A DNA stretch of 64,000 bases. Source: Sphingomonas canadensis. Its GTDB lineage: Bacteria; Pseudomonadota; Alphaproteobacteria; Sphingomonadales; Sphingomonadaceae. Below, one piece after another: positions 54,141 through 62,032 of the stretch. The DNA is taken from contig NZ_JAPDRA010000006.1 in NCBI RefSeq assembly GCF_026013525.1, forward strand, positions 1-64,000. The letters run 5' to 3'. Within the stretch, counting starts at the first letter, position 1. Each line of letters begins with the position of its first letter. The notes below the pieces were generated by a model that was not told where the DNA came from, did no database searches, and worked only from the letters and a program-made list of their open reading frames with translations. Both the position numbers and the translations under genes were made by a program.

Positions 54141-55031
54141 ATGGCCGAGATCGCATTCCTGGGCCTGGGGATCATGGGCCGCCCGATGGCCGCATGCCTG
54201 GCGCGCGCCGGGCACGCGGTGCGCGGGTGGAACCGCAACCCCCGCGACCTGGACGAAGCGCGCGCGGCGGGGGTCTCCATCGCCGGCGATGCGGCGGAGG
54301 CGGTTCGCGGCGCGGACCTCACCGTCCTCATGGTCAGCACCGGCGACGCCGCCGACGCGGTGCTGTTCGGCCCCGCGGGCATCGCGGATGCGCTCAGGCC
54401 CGGCAGCACCGTCGTCGTGATGAGCTCGATCCCGCCCGATGTCGCGCGGCGCCAGGCGGAGCGGCTGGCGCCGCTTGGCGTGTCCTTCATCGACGCGCCG
54501 GTATCCGGCGGCGAGATCGGCGCCCAGCAGGCCAGCCTCGCGATCATGGCAGGCGGCGACGCGGCGGTGGTGAAGGCCGCGCGTCCGGTGCTGGAGGCGA
54601 TGGGCCGCGTCACCCATGTCGGCCCGGTGGGCGCGGGCCAGGTCGCCAAGCTCGCCAACCAGACGATCGTCGGCATCGGCATCGCCGCGGTGGCGGAGGC
54701 ATTGCTGCTGGCGCGCGCGGGCGGCGCCGATCCGGCGGCGGTGATCGCCGCGCTTTCGGGCGGGTTCGCCGATTCCACGATCCTGCGCGTCCATGGCGCG
54801 CGGATGGTGGCGGGCGATTTCCGCCCCGGCGGCCATGCCACCACCCAGCTAAAGGATCTCGCCACCGCCCGCGGCCTGGCCGACGCGGCGAAGGTGACGC
54901 TGCCCACCCTGTCGCTGGTCCGCGACCTGTTCGACAGCATGTGCGCCGACGGGCTTGGCGCCTTCGATCACAGCGGGCTCTACGCCTGGCTCGATCCCTC
55001 CAATCCCACGCCCGCGATCAGCAGCGAATAA
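54141..55031 (+). CDS. 3-hydroxyisobutyrate dehydrogenase family (beta-hydroxyacid dehydrogenase)
   Basis: This 296-residue NAD(P)-dependent enzyme has the FLGLGIMGRPMA cofactor motif (G8-G13), DAPVSGGEIGA substrate motif and catalytic Lys170 in GQVAKLANQ. Family members oxidise or reduce 3-hydroxyisobutyrate, tartronate semialdehyde and similar small acids. A GGAGGG site precedes the ATG. It ends the operon and overlaps the rhamnosidase gene tail by 52 bases on the opposite strand. A role in a methylmalonate-semialdehyde-like step from a 2-methyl-branched unit is possible. Confidence 0.92.
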   Translation: MAEIAFLGLGIMGRPMAACLARAGHAVRGWNRNPRDLDEARAAGVSIAGDAAEAVRGADLTVLMVSTGDAADAVLFGPAGIADALRPGSTVVVMSSIPPDVARRQAERLAPLGVSFIDAPVSGGEIGAQQASLAIMAGGDAAVVKAARPVLEAMGRVTHVGPVGAGQVAKLANQTIVGIGIAAVAEALLLARAGGADPAAVIAALSGGFADSTILRVHGARMVAGDFRPGGHATTQLKDLATARGLADAAKVTLPTLSLVRDLFDSMCADGLGAFDHSGLYAWLDPSNPTPAISSE

Positions 55032-57694
55032 TCGCCGGATTCCGCCGCGATCCGCGTCCCGGCCCCGTCGCGCGCCGTCACCCCGGCCAGCGCCGCCGCA
55101 TCCGCCCCGCCGATCGCGCCGGGCGCGACGGGCAGCAGCACCTCGGCCTGGGTGCCCGGCGGCACGGTGAAGTCCAGCCGCACGTCCGCCCCCGCAAACT
55201 CCCAGCGCACGCGCACCACGCCGCTCGCCGCGCGCTGGCTCGCCTCGCACCAGCCGAGCCGCGCATCGAAGCGCGGGCGGATCGTCACTGCGCTCCATCC
55301 GGGCGCAGCGCCGCGGATGCCCGCCGCATCCTCGAACAGCCACTGCCCCACCGATCCCAGCGCGGCATGGTTGAACGAGTTCATCGAAGGGTCCGCGGGC
55401 GCCGCATCGCCGCCCAGGCTGTTCCAGCGCTCCCACAGCGTCGTCGCGCCCTGCCCGATCATATACCCCCAGGAGGGATAGGCGGTGCGCAGCAACAGGT
55501 CATAGGCCAGCCGCGCATGCCCATGGTCGCTCAGCGCCGCCAGCAGGTAGCGGGTGCCCAGGAACCCGGTCGACAGCGCCCCGCCGTTCGCAGCGATCAG
55601 GCCCGCGAGCCGGTCCGCCATCGCCCCGCGCACCCCGGCGGGAACGGCCCCCGTGCCGATCGCGATGGCATAGCCCGCCTGGGTCGGGGTGCTCAGGCTG
55701 CCGCCCTCCACTAGGAACGCCGCGCAGAAGCGCCGCCGGACCATCCCCTCCAGCGCCCGGTAATAGAGCGCCTCGGCCTCGCGCCCCGTCCCTTCGGCCA
55801 TGTCCGCCATCATCGCCGCGGCCTGGACGTAGAGCGCGGTCGCGATCAGGTCGCGATCCGTGCCCGCGTCGATCGCCAGCCAGTCGCCATAGTTGTTCCC
55901 CACGCCGCGCCGCAGCCCATCCGGGAAGCGCCGGTCCAGGCTGGCCATCCACGCGGCCATCGATCGCCAGCAGCTATCCACCAGCCCGGGGTCGCCATAT
56001 CGCCGCCACAGCGTCCAGGGCACGATCACCGCGGCATCGGCCCAGCCGGCGGCGCCATCCGCGAAGAAGTCGAACGCGGGCGACAGGAAGGGCGCCATGT
56101 CCGGCACGGTGCCGTCCGCCGCCTGGGCGTCGCGGATGTCCTGCAACCATTTGGCGAAATAGCCGCGCACGTCGAACAGGCACGCCGCAGTCCCAGCGAT
56201 CAGTTGCGCGTCCGCCAGCCAGCCGAGCCGCTCGTCGCGGCTGGGGCAATCGGTGGGCACCGCCTGCAGATTGCTGCGCAGCCCCCAGCCGATGTTGCGC
56301 AGCAATCGCTCCACCATCGCATGGCCGCAGGCGAAGCTGCCCGCCGCGTCCAGATCGGCATGCAGCACGCGCGATTCGATCGCGTGCAGCTTCACCCGGT
56401 CCAGCCCGGTCAGCTCGGCGTGGCGAAAGCCGTGGATCGTGAAGGCCGGCTCCCAATCGCGCGGGCCGGCGCCGTCGCACACATGGGTATCGGTCTGTGC
56501 CGCGCGCAGCAGGTTGGCGGAATAGAGCGCCCCGTCCGCGTCCAGTATCTCGGCATGGCGGATTCGCAGCGCCGCCCCCGCCTCGCCCGACACCCGGAGC
56601 CTCAGCCGCCCGGCATGGTTCTGTCCGAAGTCCGCCAGCGCCCGCCCGCCCTCGCGCATGATCGAAACCGGCGCCAGCACCTGGGTGGTGCGCACGGGCG
56701 GCGCGATGTCCGGCTCGATCGGCACCCCGTCGATCGGACGCACCGAAACCGGCGCCCAGCCGCCGTCGTCGAAGCCGGGGAGCATCCAGCCCTCCCAGTC
56801 CTGCCGCGCGTCGAACACCTCGCCGTTCAACAGGTCCGAATAGGCGATCGGGCCTTGCGCCACCCGCCATTGCGGGCCGCTGCCCAGCCACTCGGTCTGG
56901 CCGTCGGCATATTCGATCATCAACTGGCAGGTGAACCAGGGCTGCGGGCCATAATGCCCCGCCGGATATTTGGCGTGTTCGGAGATGCGGCCGCTGTACC
57001 ACCCCTCCCCCAGCACCGCCGCCAGCATGTTCGCGCCGGGCCGCAACAGCGCGGTGACGTCATGGGTCTGGTACGCGATCCGCCTGCGATAATCGGTCCA
57101 GCCCGGCGCCAGCGCACCCGGATTGCAGGCCTCGCCGTTCACGCTGGCCAGGTACAGCCCCCGCGCCGTGGCATGCAGCCGCGCGCGCCGCACCGCGCCC
57201 CGGACCATGAAACCGCCGCGCAGCAGCAGCGCGGGCAGCGCGCCGAAATGGTTGCGATGGATCTCGCCGCGCAACTCCGGCCGGCGCGGGCGCCAGCAGG
57301 GCGCGGGCGGCAGGATCTGGCTGATCCATTCGCCGCGCCAGCGATCGGGCGCGGTCTCCAGCCGCGCTTCGCTCCAGCCGCCCCAGCGCCCGGCCTCGTC
57401 GCGCATCCGCACACGCCAGCGATAGGCGGTGGACGGCGCCAGCGCCGGCCCCTCGTACCGGAGTTGCGGAAGGCCCGTCCATTCGCGCGGGCCGCTGTCC
57501 CACAGCGGCGCCTCCCAGTCCGTCGCCCCCTCGGCGTCCGGCGCCAGCATCAGCCGGAACCCGCCTGGCCTGCGCCCGCGCCCGGCCGCCGCCAGGCCCC
57601 AGGTGAACAACGGCCGCGCTCCGGCGAGGGCCAGGGGGGCAGGCGCACCCTCGCAACGCGGGTCGAAGGCATCGATCATATCTGCAAACGGCAT
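54980..57694 (-). CDS. Alpha-L-rhamnosidase, GH78 family
   Basis: This roughly 904-residue glycoside hydrolase has the GH78 set: N-terminal Ig/beta domains, DCPSRDERLGWLADAQ with the catalytic-acid region, GYMIGQGATTLWERW and SMNSFNHAALGSVGQWL. It would remove terminal alpha-L-rhamnose from a glycoside. No signal peptide is seen, so it is likely cytosolic. The ATG at 57694 lies only seven bases from an operator copy and has no good ribosome site; an ATG at 57679 is an alternative, or translation is near-leaderless. It is the only glycosidase in the island. Confidence 0.9.
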   Translation of the reverse strand: MPFADMIDAFDPRCEGAPAPLALAGARPLFTWGLAAAGRGRRPGGFRLMLAPDAEGATDWEAPLWDSGPREWTGLPQLRYEGPALAPSTAYRWRVRMRDEAGRWGGWSEARLETAPDRWRGEWISQILPPAPCWRPRRPELRGEIHRNHFGALPALLLRGGFMVRGAVRRARLHATARGLYLASVNGEACNPGALAPGWTDYRRRIAYQTHDVTALLRPGANMLAAVLGEGWYSGRISEHAKYPAGHYGPQPWFTCQLMIEYADGQTEWLGSGPQWRVAQGPIAYSDLLNGEVFDARQDWEGWMLPGFDDGGWAPVSVRPIDGVPIEPDIAPPVRTTQVLAPVSIMREGGRALADFGQNHAGRLRLRVSGEAGAALRIRHAEILDADGALYSANLLRAAQTDTHVCDGAGPRDWEPAFTIHGFRHAELTGLDRVKLHAIESRVLHADLDAAGSFACGHAMVERLLRNIGWGLRSNLQAVPTDCPSRDERLGWLADAQLIAGTAACLFDVRGYFAKWLQDIRDAQAADGTVPDMAPFLSPAFDFFADGAAGWADAAVIVPWTLWRRYGDPGLVDSCWRSMAAWMASLDRRFPDGLRRGVGNNYGDWLAIDAGTDRDLIATALYVQAAAMMADMAEGTGREAEALYYRALEGMVRRRFCAAFLVEGGSLSTPTQAGYAIAIGTGAVPAGVRGAMADRLAGLIAANGGALSTGFLGTRYLLAALSDHGHARLAYDLLLRTAYPSWGYMIGQGATTLWERWNSLGGDAAPADPSMNSFNHAALGSVGQWLFEDAAGIRGAAPGWSAVTIRPRFDARLGWCEASQRAASGVVRVRWEFAGADVRLDFTVPPGTQAEVLLPVAPGAIGGADAAALAGVTARDGAGTRIAAESGDYSLLIAGVGLEGSSQA

Positions 57695-57700
57695 GACGAA

Positions 57701-57717
57701 TATTCTATATGGGAATT
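57701..57717. promoter_or_regulatory. Operator site 5 of the shared motif (proximal copy)
   Basis: TATTC-tatatgg-GAATT has one mismatch to the consensus and the conserved seven-base spacer. It is seven bases upstream of the chosen rhamnosidase start and would block initiation if bound. Confidence 0.6.
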
Positions 57718-57719
57718 TA

Positions 57720-57736
57720 TATTCATCAATGGAATT
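57720..57736. promoter_or_regulatory. Operator site 6 of the shared motif (distal copy)
   Basis: TATTC-atcaatg-GAATT, two bases beyond site 5, so centres are 19 bases apart, about two helical turns. Tandem copies suggest cooperative binding. The sites also lie about 110 bases upstream of the divergent MarR gene. Confidence 0.6.
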
Positions 57737-57844
57737 ATCGTGCCCAGGCACTCCCGGCACCGGCAGGGAAATCGCTCTGGCGGCGGCGGGGCTAACGCCT
57801 TAGAGGTTCGCGATGCGCCGGATCTTGCCAGAACGCCCCTCCGC

Positions 57845-58447
57845 ATGACCCGAAAGTCCGCACCGCGCGGCAAGGCAAAGGGCCCTGCCCCCTCGGACGG
57901 CGCGACCAGCCTTGCGGGGCTGCGCGCGGCCAGTCATGCGCATCGCCTGGATTCCGCGGTCGGCGTGGTGATCGACGAATGGGTGTCGGTGGTGCCGGCG
58001 CTCGATCGCGACGTGCGCGCCATCGCCGCGCGGATCGCCCGCATCGATGACCGGCTGCGCAGCCGAACCTCCGAAGCGCTCAAGCGCGCGGGACTCTCGG
58101 ACAATGAGTTCCGCCTGCTTGCCGGCCTGATGCGGATCGGCCCGCCCTATCGCGGCGCGCCGACCGATCTGGCCGGCCGCTATGTGCCCGTCACCTCAGG
58201 CGGGCTGACCGGGCTGGCCAACCGGCTGGAGCGGCGCGGGCTGATCCAGCGCGTCTCGCACCCCAGCGACCAGCGATCCAACCTGATCGAGCTTACCGGG
58301 GAGGGCCAGGCGCTGGCGCACGACACCATGTCGCATTTCGCGGCGATGGAGCAGGAGCTGATGGCTGGGCTTAGCCCGGTCGATCGCGCGCGCGGCAACG
58401 CATTTCTCAGCAAGCTGCTGCACTCGATCGAAGCCGCGCTGCCCTAG
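57845..58447 (+). CDS. MarR-family transcriptional regulator
   Basis: This 200-residue regulator has the MarR winged helix (TDLAGRYVPVTSGGLTGLANRLERRG, then a wing VSHPSDQRSNLIELT) and an N-terminal extension of about 30 charged residues (MTRKSAPRGKAKG). The ATG at 57845 gives the family core plus this short tail. It is divergent from the rhamnosidase gene and convergent with the flavoprotein gene. The palindrome at 60136-60153 could be its target; control of the rhamnosidase is another option. Ligand unknown. Confidence 0.9.
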   Translation: MTRKSAPRGKAKGPAPSDGATSLAGLRAASHAHRLDSAVGVVIDEWVSVVPALDRDVRAIAARIARIDDRLRSRTSEALKRAGLSDNEFRLLAGLMRIGPPYRGAPTDLAGRYVPVTSGGLTGLANRLERRGLIQRVSHPSDQRSNLIELTGEGQALAHDTMSHFAAMEQELMAGLSPVDRARGNAFLSKLLHSIEAALP

Positions 58448-58469
58448 CTGGACTGCGCGGCCCCCATCG

Positions 58470-60074
58470 TCATTCGGCGGCGATCGCCGCCGGCTCGGCG
58501 GTAAGCGTCACCGGCACGCTATCCACCGCGATCGATCCGTCCGGCGCACGCGAGAGGCGGACGTGCCGCACCCATGCCGGGTCGGCATCCGGAAAATCGG
58601 TGCGCCCGTGGCCGCTGCGGGTCTCCTCGCGCGCCAGCTTGGCCGTGGCCACCAGTTGCCCGGCCAGCGCCAGGTTGCGCACTTCCTCCGCCGCAACGAT
58701 GTCGGAGATGTCCAGGTCGCTTGCCGCCTGCTCGCGGATCGCCTGCAGCTTCTCGATCGCGTCGGTAAGCTTCTCGCGGTTGGAAACCACGCCCGCCTGG
58801 CTCCACATGATCGTCTGGATGCGTTCGAACAACTCGGCGGGATCGGCCTTGCCCGCGCCGCTCGCCAGCCGCTCGCGCTCGGCGGCGATCGCGGCGGGAT
58901 CGATCGCGGGCAGCGGATTGGCCGCGGCATGGGCCGCCGCGCTCCGGCCCGCGATGGTGCCGAACGTCTGCGTCTCCAGGAAGCCGCAGCCCTGCATGCG
59001 ATCGCCGCCATGGACGCCGCCCGATGCCTCGCCCGCGGCATAAAGGCCGCGCACCTGCGTCGCGGCGTTCACATCGATACGGGCACCGCCCATCAGCCGC
59101 TGGAACATCAGCGTGATCGGCACGATCTCGCCTGCCTTATAGGTGCCCACGGGCGCGCGCGAACGGGCGATCTGCCCTTCCTCGACCTCCCACACCACCG
59201 GGCCGCGTCCCTCGAAATTCTCGGTATAGACCGCGCGCGCCATCATATAGCGCGGTGCGCATTCCAGGTTCTCCGGATCGTAGCGCTCCATGATCCGCTC
59301 CCCCAGCCGGTTGCGGTATGCCGCGCCGAAGATCGGCCCCGCGGGCGGGGAATCGCGGAACTGGGCGAACTCCATGTCGATCAGCGGGACGCCCGCATGG
59401 AAGGCGAGCGCATAGGAATCGCCGGTGGTGCGGCTATGGTGCTCGACCACCTCCTCGCACAGGATCGAATAGAGCCGGTTCACGCCGCCAGAGGCGAGCA
59501 CCACCGCCTTCGCGCGGATGACGAACGCCTCGCCGTCCGGGCCGATGGCATGGGCGCCCGCGACCGCGCCGTCGCTGACCAGCAGGCGCGTGATCAGCGT
59601 GTTCTCGCACAGCGTCACCCCGGCCTTTTCCAGCGCGGCGCGCATCGGCGCGATCACATTCGCGTGGACGCCGTTGCCATGGCCCTTGGCCATCAGCGTG
59701 CGGCGCACCGAATGGCCGGCGCGCTTGGAGATGAACCAGCTTCCGTCCGGATTGTCGATGAACGCGACGCCGCGGCGCTCCATATCCTCGGCCAGTCCGC
59801 GCCCCAGCCGCGCGCATTGCGCCACCAGGTCGCGATCGCAGATGCCGCCGCTGGCATTCGCCCAATCGTCGATGAACAGTTCCGGGCTGTCCGCCTCGTC
59901 GAGCAGGGGTACGCTGAAGCCGACCAGCGCGTGCGGGCTGGATCCGCTGGTGCCGACCTCTCCCTTGTCGACGAGCAGCACCGATGCTCCGGCCTCCGCG
60001 GCTTCCAGCGCGGCGCGCGTCGCGGCGGATCCGCCACCGATCACCAGAACGTCGGTTTCCAGGTCTCCAGCCAT
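58470..60074 (-). CDS. FAD-dependent fumarate reductase/succinate dehydrogenase-like flavoprotein
   Basis: This 534-residue flavoprotein has the FAD motif VIGGGSAATRAALEAAEAG (residues 12-30), the His-rich SSPHALVG and SGGVHGGDRM segment typical of the SdhA/FrdA/L-aspartate oxidase superfamily, and the C-terminal helical domain. No SdhB, C or D partners are encoded nearby, so it may act as a stand-alone dehydrogenase or reductase for an organic acid. AGGAAGG sets the ATG at 60074. It is divergent from the Rieske reductase with a palindrome between. Confidence 0.88.
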   Translation of the reverse strand: MAGDLETDVLVIGGGSAATRAALEAAEAGASVLLVDKGEVGTSGSSPHALVGFSVPLLDEADSPELFIDDWANASGGICDRDLVAQCARLGRGLAEDMERRGVAFIDNPDGSWFISKRAGHSVRRTLMAKGHGNGVHANVIAPMRAALEKAGVTLCENTLITRLLVSDGAVAGAHAIGPDGEAFVIRAKAVVLASGGVNRLYSILCEEVVEHHSRTTGDSYALAFHAGVPLIDMEFAQFRDSPPAGPIFGAAYRNRLGERIMERYDPENLECAPRYMMARAVYTENFEGRGPVVWEVEEGQIARSRAPVGTYKAGEIVPITLMFQRLMGGARIDVNAATQVRGLYAAGEASGGVHGGDRMQGCGFLETQTFGTIAGRSAAAHAAANPLPAIDPAAIAAERERLASGAGKADPAELFERIQTIMWSQAGVVSNREKLTDAIEKLQAIREQAASDLDISDIVAAEEVRNLALAGQLVATAKLAREETRSGHGRTDFPDADPAWVRHVRLSRAPDGSIAVDSVPVTLTAEPAAIAAE

Positions 60075-60135
60075 TGCATCCTTCCTGATCATTTGTGCCG
60101 GCGGGTTGTATTTTCGCTGGATATTCGAGTCAATC

Positions 60136-60153
60136 TATCTTAGCACTAAGATA
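60136..60153. promoter_or_regulatory. Perfect palindrome between flavoprotein and reductase genes
   Basis: TATCTTAG-ca-CTAAGATA, 8-base arms with a two-base centre, typical of a MarR-type operator. It is 62 bases from the flavoprotein start and 53 from the reductase start, so it could co-regulate both divergent genes. The MarR gene at 57845 is the nearest candidate. Confidence 0.6.
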
Positions 60154-60205
60154 TCAGGACGGTAATTTGCGGGCCGCGCTTCCGGCTCGAAGCGGTATCA
60201 ACCAA

Positions 60206-61174
60206 ATGGAATCGCAACAGAAGTCCAGTACGAACCCGCTTTCGCTCCACGTCAGTGCGATTGCGCCGGCCGGTGCGGATACGATCCTGCTGCGCCTCGC
60301 CGACCGCGATGGCGCTATGCTTCCTCCCGCCGCGCCCGGCGCGCATGTCACGCTGCTGCTTCCCGGCGGGATCGATCGCCAATATTCGCTGATCGAGGCG
60401 GGCGACGCGCTGCGCGAATATGTCATCGCGGTGCGGCGCGAACCCAATTCGCGCGGCGGGTCGGCGGCCGTCCACGATGGCCTGCGTCCGGGCAGCGCGA
60501 TCGGCGTGCTGCCGCCGCGCAACGATTTCCCGCTCGTCACGGACGCCCGCCATTCGGTGCTGATCGGCGGGGGGATCGGCATCACGCCTTTGCTGTCCAT
60601 GGCGTCCTGGCTCGGCACGCATGGCCGCGCGTTCGATCTGCACGCGGCGTTCGCCAGCCGCCCGGCGCTGCTGCTGGCCGACAGGCTGGATCGCGTCCCC
60701 CAGGCCCGGCTGCATTTCGACGACGCCGCGGGCGGGCCGTTTCCGCTGGCGGCGACAATCGCGGCGGCCCCGCGCGACGCCCATCTCTATTGCTGCGGCC
60801 CGGCCGCGATGATCCAGGACTTCATCGCGATGGCGCGTGCGGACGGGCGTGACGATGCCGCGATCCACTTCGAGTATTTCGCCCCGCCGCCCGCCGCCGC
60901 CCCGGCGGGAAGCTTCACCGTGGCGCTCGCCCGCTCGGGTATCGAGCTGGCCGTACCCCCGGGCAAGTCGATCCTGGAGGTCGTCCGCGCGGCCGGCATC
61001 GCCGCCGGCTCAAGCTGCGAACAGGGAACCTGCGGCGCGTGCGAGGTGAGGGTGATCGAGGGCATTCCCGATCATTTCGACGCGGTCCTTTCGCCAAAGG
61101 ACAAGCGCGAGGGGAAATCGATGATGATCTGCTGTTCGGGAGCGCTCAGTGACCGGCTCGTGCTCGATCTCTAG
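60206..61174 (+). CDS. Rieske oxygenase reductase, phthalate dioxygenase reductase/VanB type
   Basis: This 322-residue reductase has an FNR-like flavin/NAD domain (RQYSLIEAG, then GGGIGITPLLSMA) and a C-terminal plant-type [2Fe-2S] domain with C271-x4-C276-x2-C279 and a final cysteine pair (MICCSGAL). Such enzymes take electrons from NADH to a Rieske monooxygenase, most likely the one encoded at 62033. A start at 60206 (ATG) is used because the longer frame covers the palindrome. The stop overlaps the GntR stop by three bases, convergent. Confidence 0.93.
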   Translation: MESQQKSSTNPLSLHVSAIAPAGADTILLRLADRDGAMLPPAAPGAHVTLLLPGGIDRQYSLIEAGDALREYVIAVRREPNSRGGSAAVHDGLRPGSAIGVLPPRNDFPLVTDARHSVLIGGGIGITPLLSMASWLGTHGRAFDLHAAFASRPALLLADRLDRVPQARLHFDDAAGGPFPLAATIAAAPRDAHLYCCGPAAMIQDFIAMARADGRDDAAIHFEYFAPPPAAAPAGSFTVALARSGIELAVPPGKSILEVVRAAGIAAGSSCEQGTCGACEVRVIEGIPDHFDAVLSPKDKREGKSMMICCSGALSDRLVLDL

Positions 61175-61851
61175 CGCCCGTCCCCGGCCCATAGCGCGGG
61201 CATCGCGACCAGCGCCTCCTCCAGCGTCGCCTCAGCCTGTGCGCGCTCCCGCGCATATTCCTCCAAAAGCCGGTCCCGGTCCGCGGCGGCCAGCGCCTCC
61301 ATCAGCGCATAGTCGCCCTCGGTCTCGAAATAGGTGCGGAACCGGTCCGTGCGAAGCCACAGCCGCTGCACCTCGCGCAGCAGCACCCCCTCCGGCGACA
61401 GGCCGAAGATCAGCAGACGCAGTTCCTCGCGCAGCATGTCTCGAACCGGCCGGCCGGTGGCCGGATCGGCCGCGCGCCGCTGCAGCGCCGCCAGCCGGTC
61501 GAGCTGCTTCCTGTCCGGCCATTGGAGCGACGTCAGCAGTTCTGTCTCCAGCCACCGCCGCATCCGGTAGACCTGGCGGACGTCGCCGGCGGACAGCCGC
61601 GCGACGAAATAGCCGCGATGATAGTCGTGCTGCAGCAGTCCTTCGGAACGAAGCTGCGCCAGCGCCTCGCGCAGCGTTCCCTTGCTTGCCGGATGGTGCT
61701 GCGCCAGCCAGCGCTGCGGCAGGTGGGCGCCGGGATGCAGCGTTCCGCGATAGATCGCGGCGCGGATATCCTCGGCCAGGTCGTCGACCACGCTTCGCGG
61801 TGCCGGCTCCGCCCGTGACTCGAGGGGCGGCTGGGACACGGCGATGTTCAT
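61171..61851 (-). CDS. GntR-family regulator, FadR/FCD subfamily
   Basis: This 226-residue regulator has the winged helix (LPQRWLAQHHPASKGTLREAL, then LLQHDYHRGYFVA) and a C-terminal all-helical ligand domain with the FCD-like arrangement (RRWLETELLTSL). It is transcribed away from the Rieske oxygenase gene, with 181 bases between, so it likely controls the oxygenase, and perhaps the reductase, in response to its substrate. Ligand and operator are not known. Confidence 0.9.
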   Translation of the reverse strand: MNIAVSQPPLESRAEPAPRSVVDDLAEDIRAAIYRGTLHPGAHLPQRWLAQHHPASKGTLREALAQLRSEGLLQHDYHRGYFVARLSAGDVRQVYRMRRWLETELLTSLQWPDRKQLDRLAALQRRAADPATGRPVRDMLREELRLLIFGLSPEGVLLREVQRLWLRTDRFRTYFETEGDYALMEALAAADRDRLLEEYARERAQAEATLEEALVAMPALWAGDGR

Positions 61852-61918
61852 CCCTTGCCCCCGGTCCTTCCGTCCATCGCAATGCCCCCTTCCGCAGCCG
61901 GCTCCCCGGGCTGGTTCT

Positions 61919-61945
61919 ATATATTATATTATATTTAATTGACGG
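61919..61945. promoter_or_regulatory. AT-rich regulatory region between GntR gene and Rieske oxygenase
   Basis: A 22-base run of A/T (TATATATTATATTATATTTA) is striking in this GC-rich DNA. On the minus strand it contains two overlapping TATAAT hexamers that could be the -10 for the GntR gene; on the plus strand TTGACG (61939-61944) may be a -35 for the oxygenase. No clean palindrome was found. Confidence 0.4.
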
Positions 61946-62032
61946 CAACCTGTTTCGCCAACATGGTCCGGGCGCCCGCCGCCGGCCGCCCGGCCTGCGC
62001 AAACCCGATCATCGTCAAATGAGAGGTGGCAA

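Noticed and set aside
38342-57694. The island as a straightforward L-carnitine-to-glycine pathway
   Set aside because: Carnitine dehydrogenase-like, BKACE and SoxBDAG genes fit, but glycine-betaine and dimethylglycine demethylation genes are absent, and the proteases, aminotransferase, DUF1611/racemase pair and peptide importer are unexplained. Kept only as an alternative.
61919-61945. A GntR operator in the AT-rich run
   Set aside because: The run is not a clean palindrome; I can only call it a promoter-like region.
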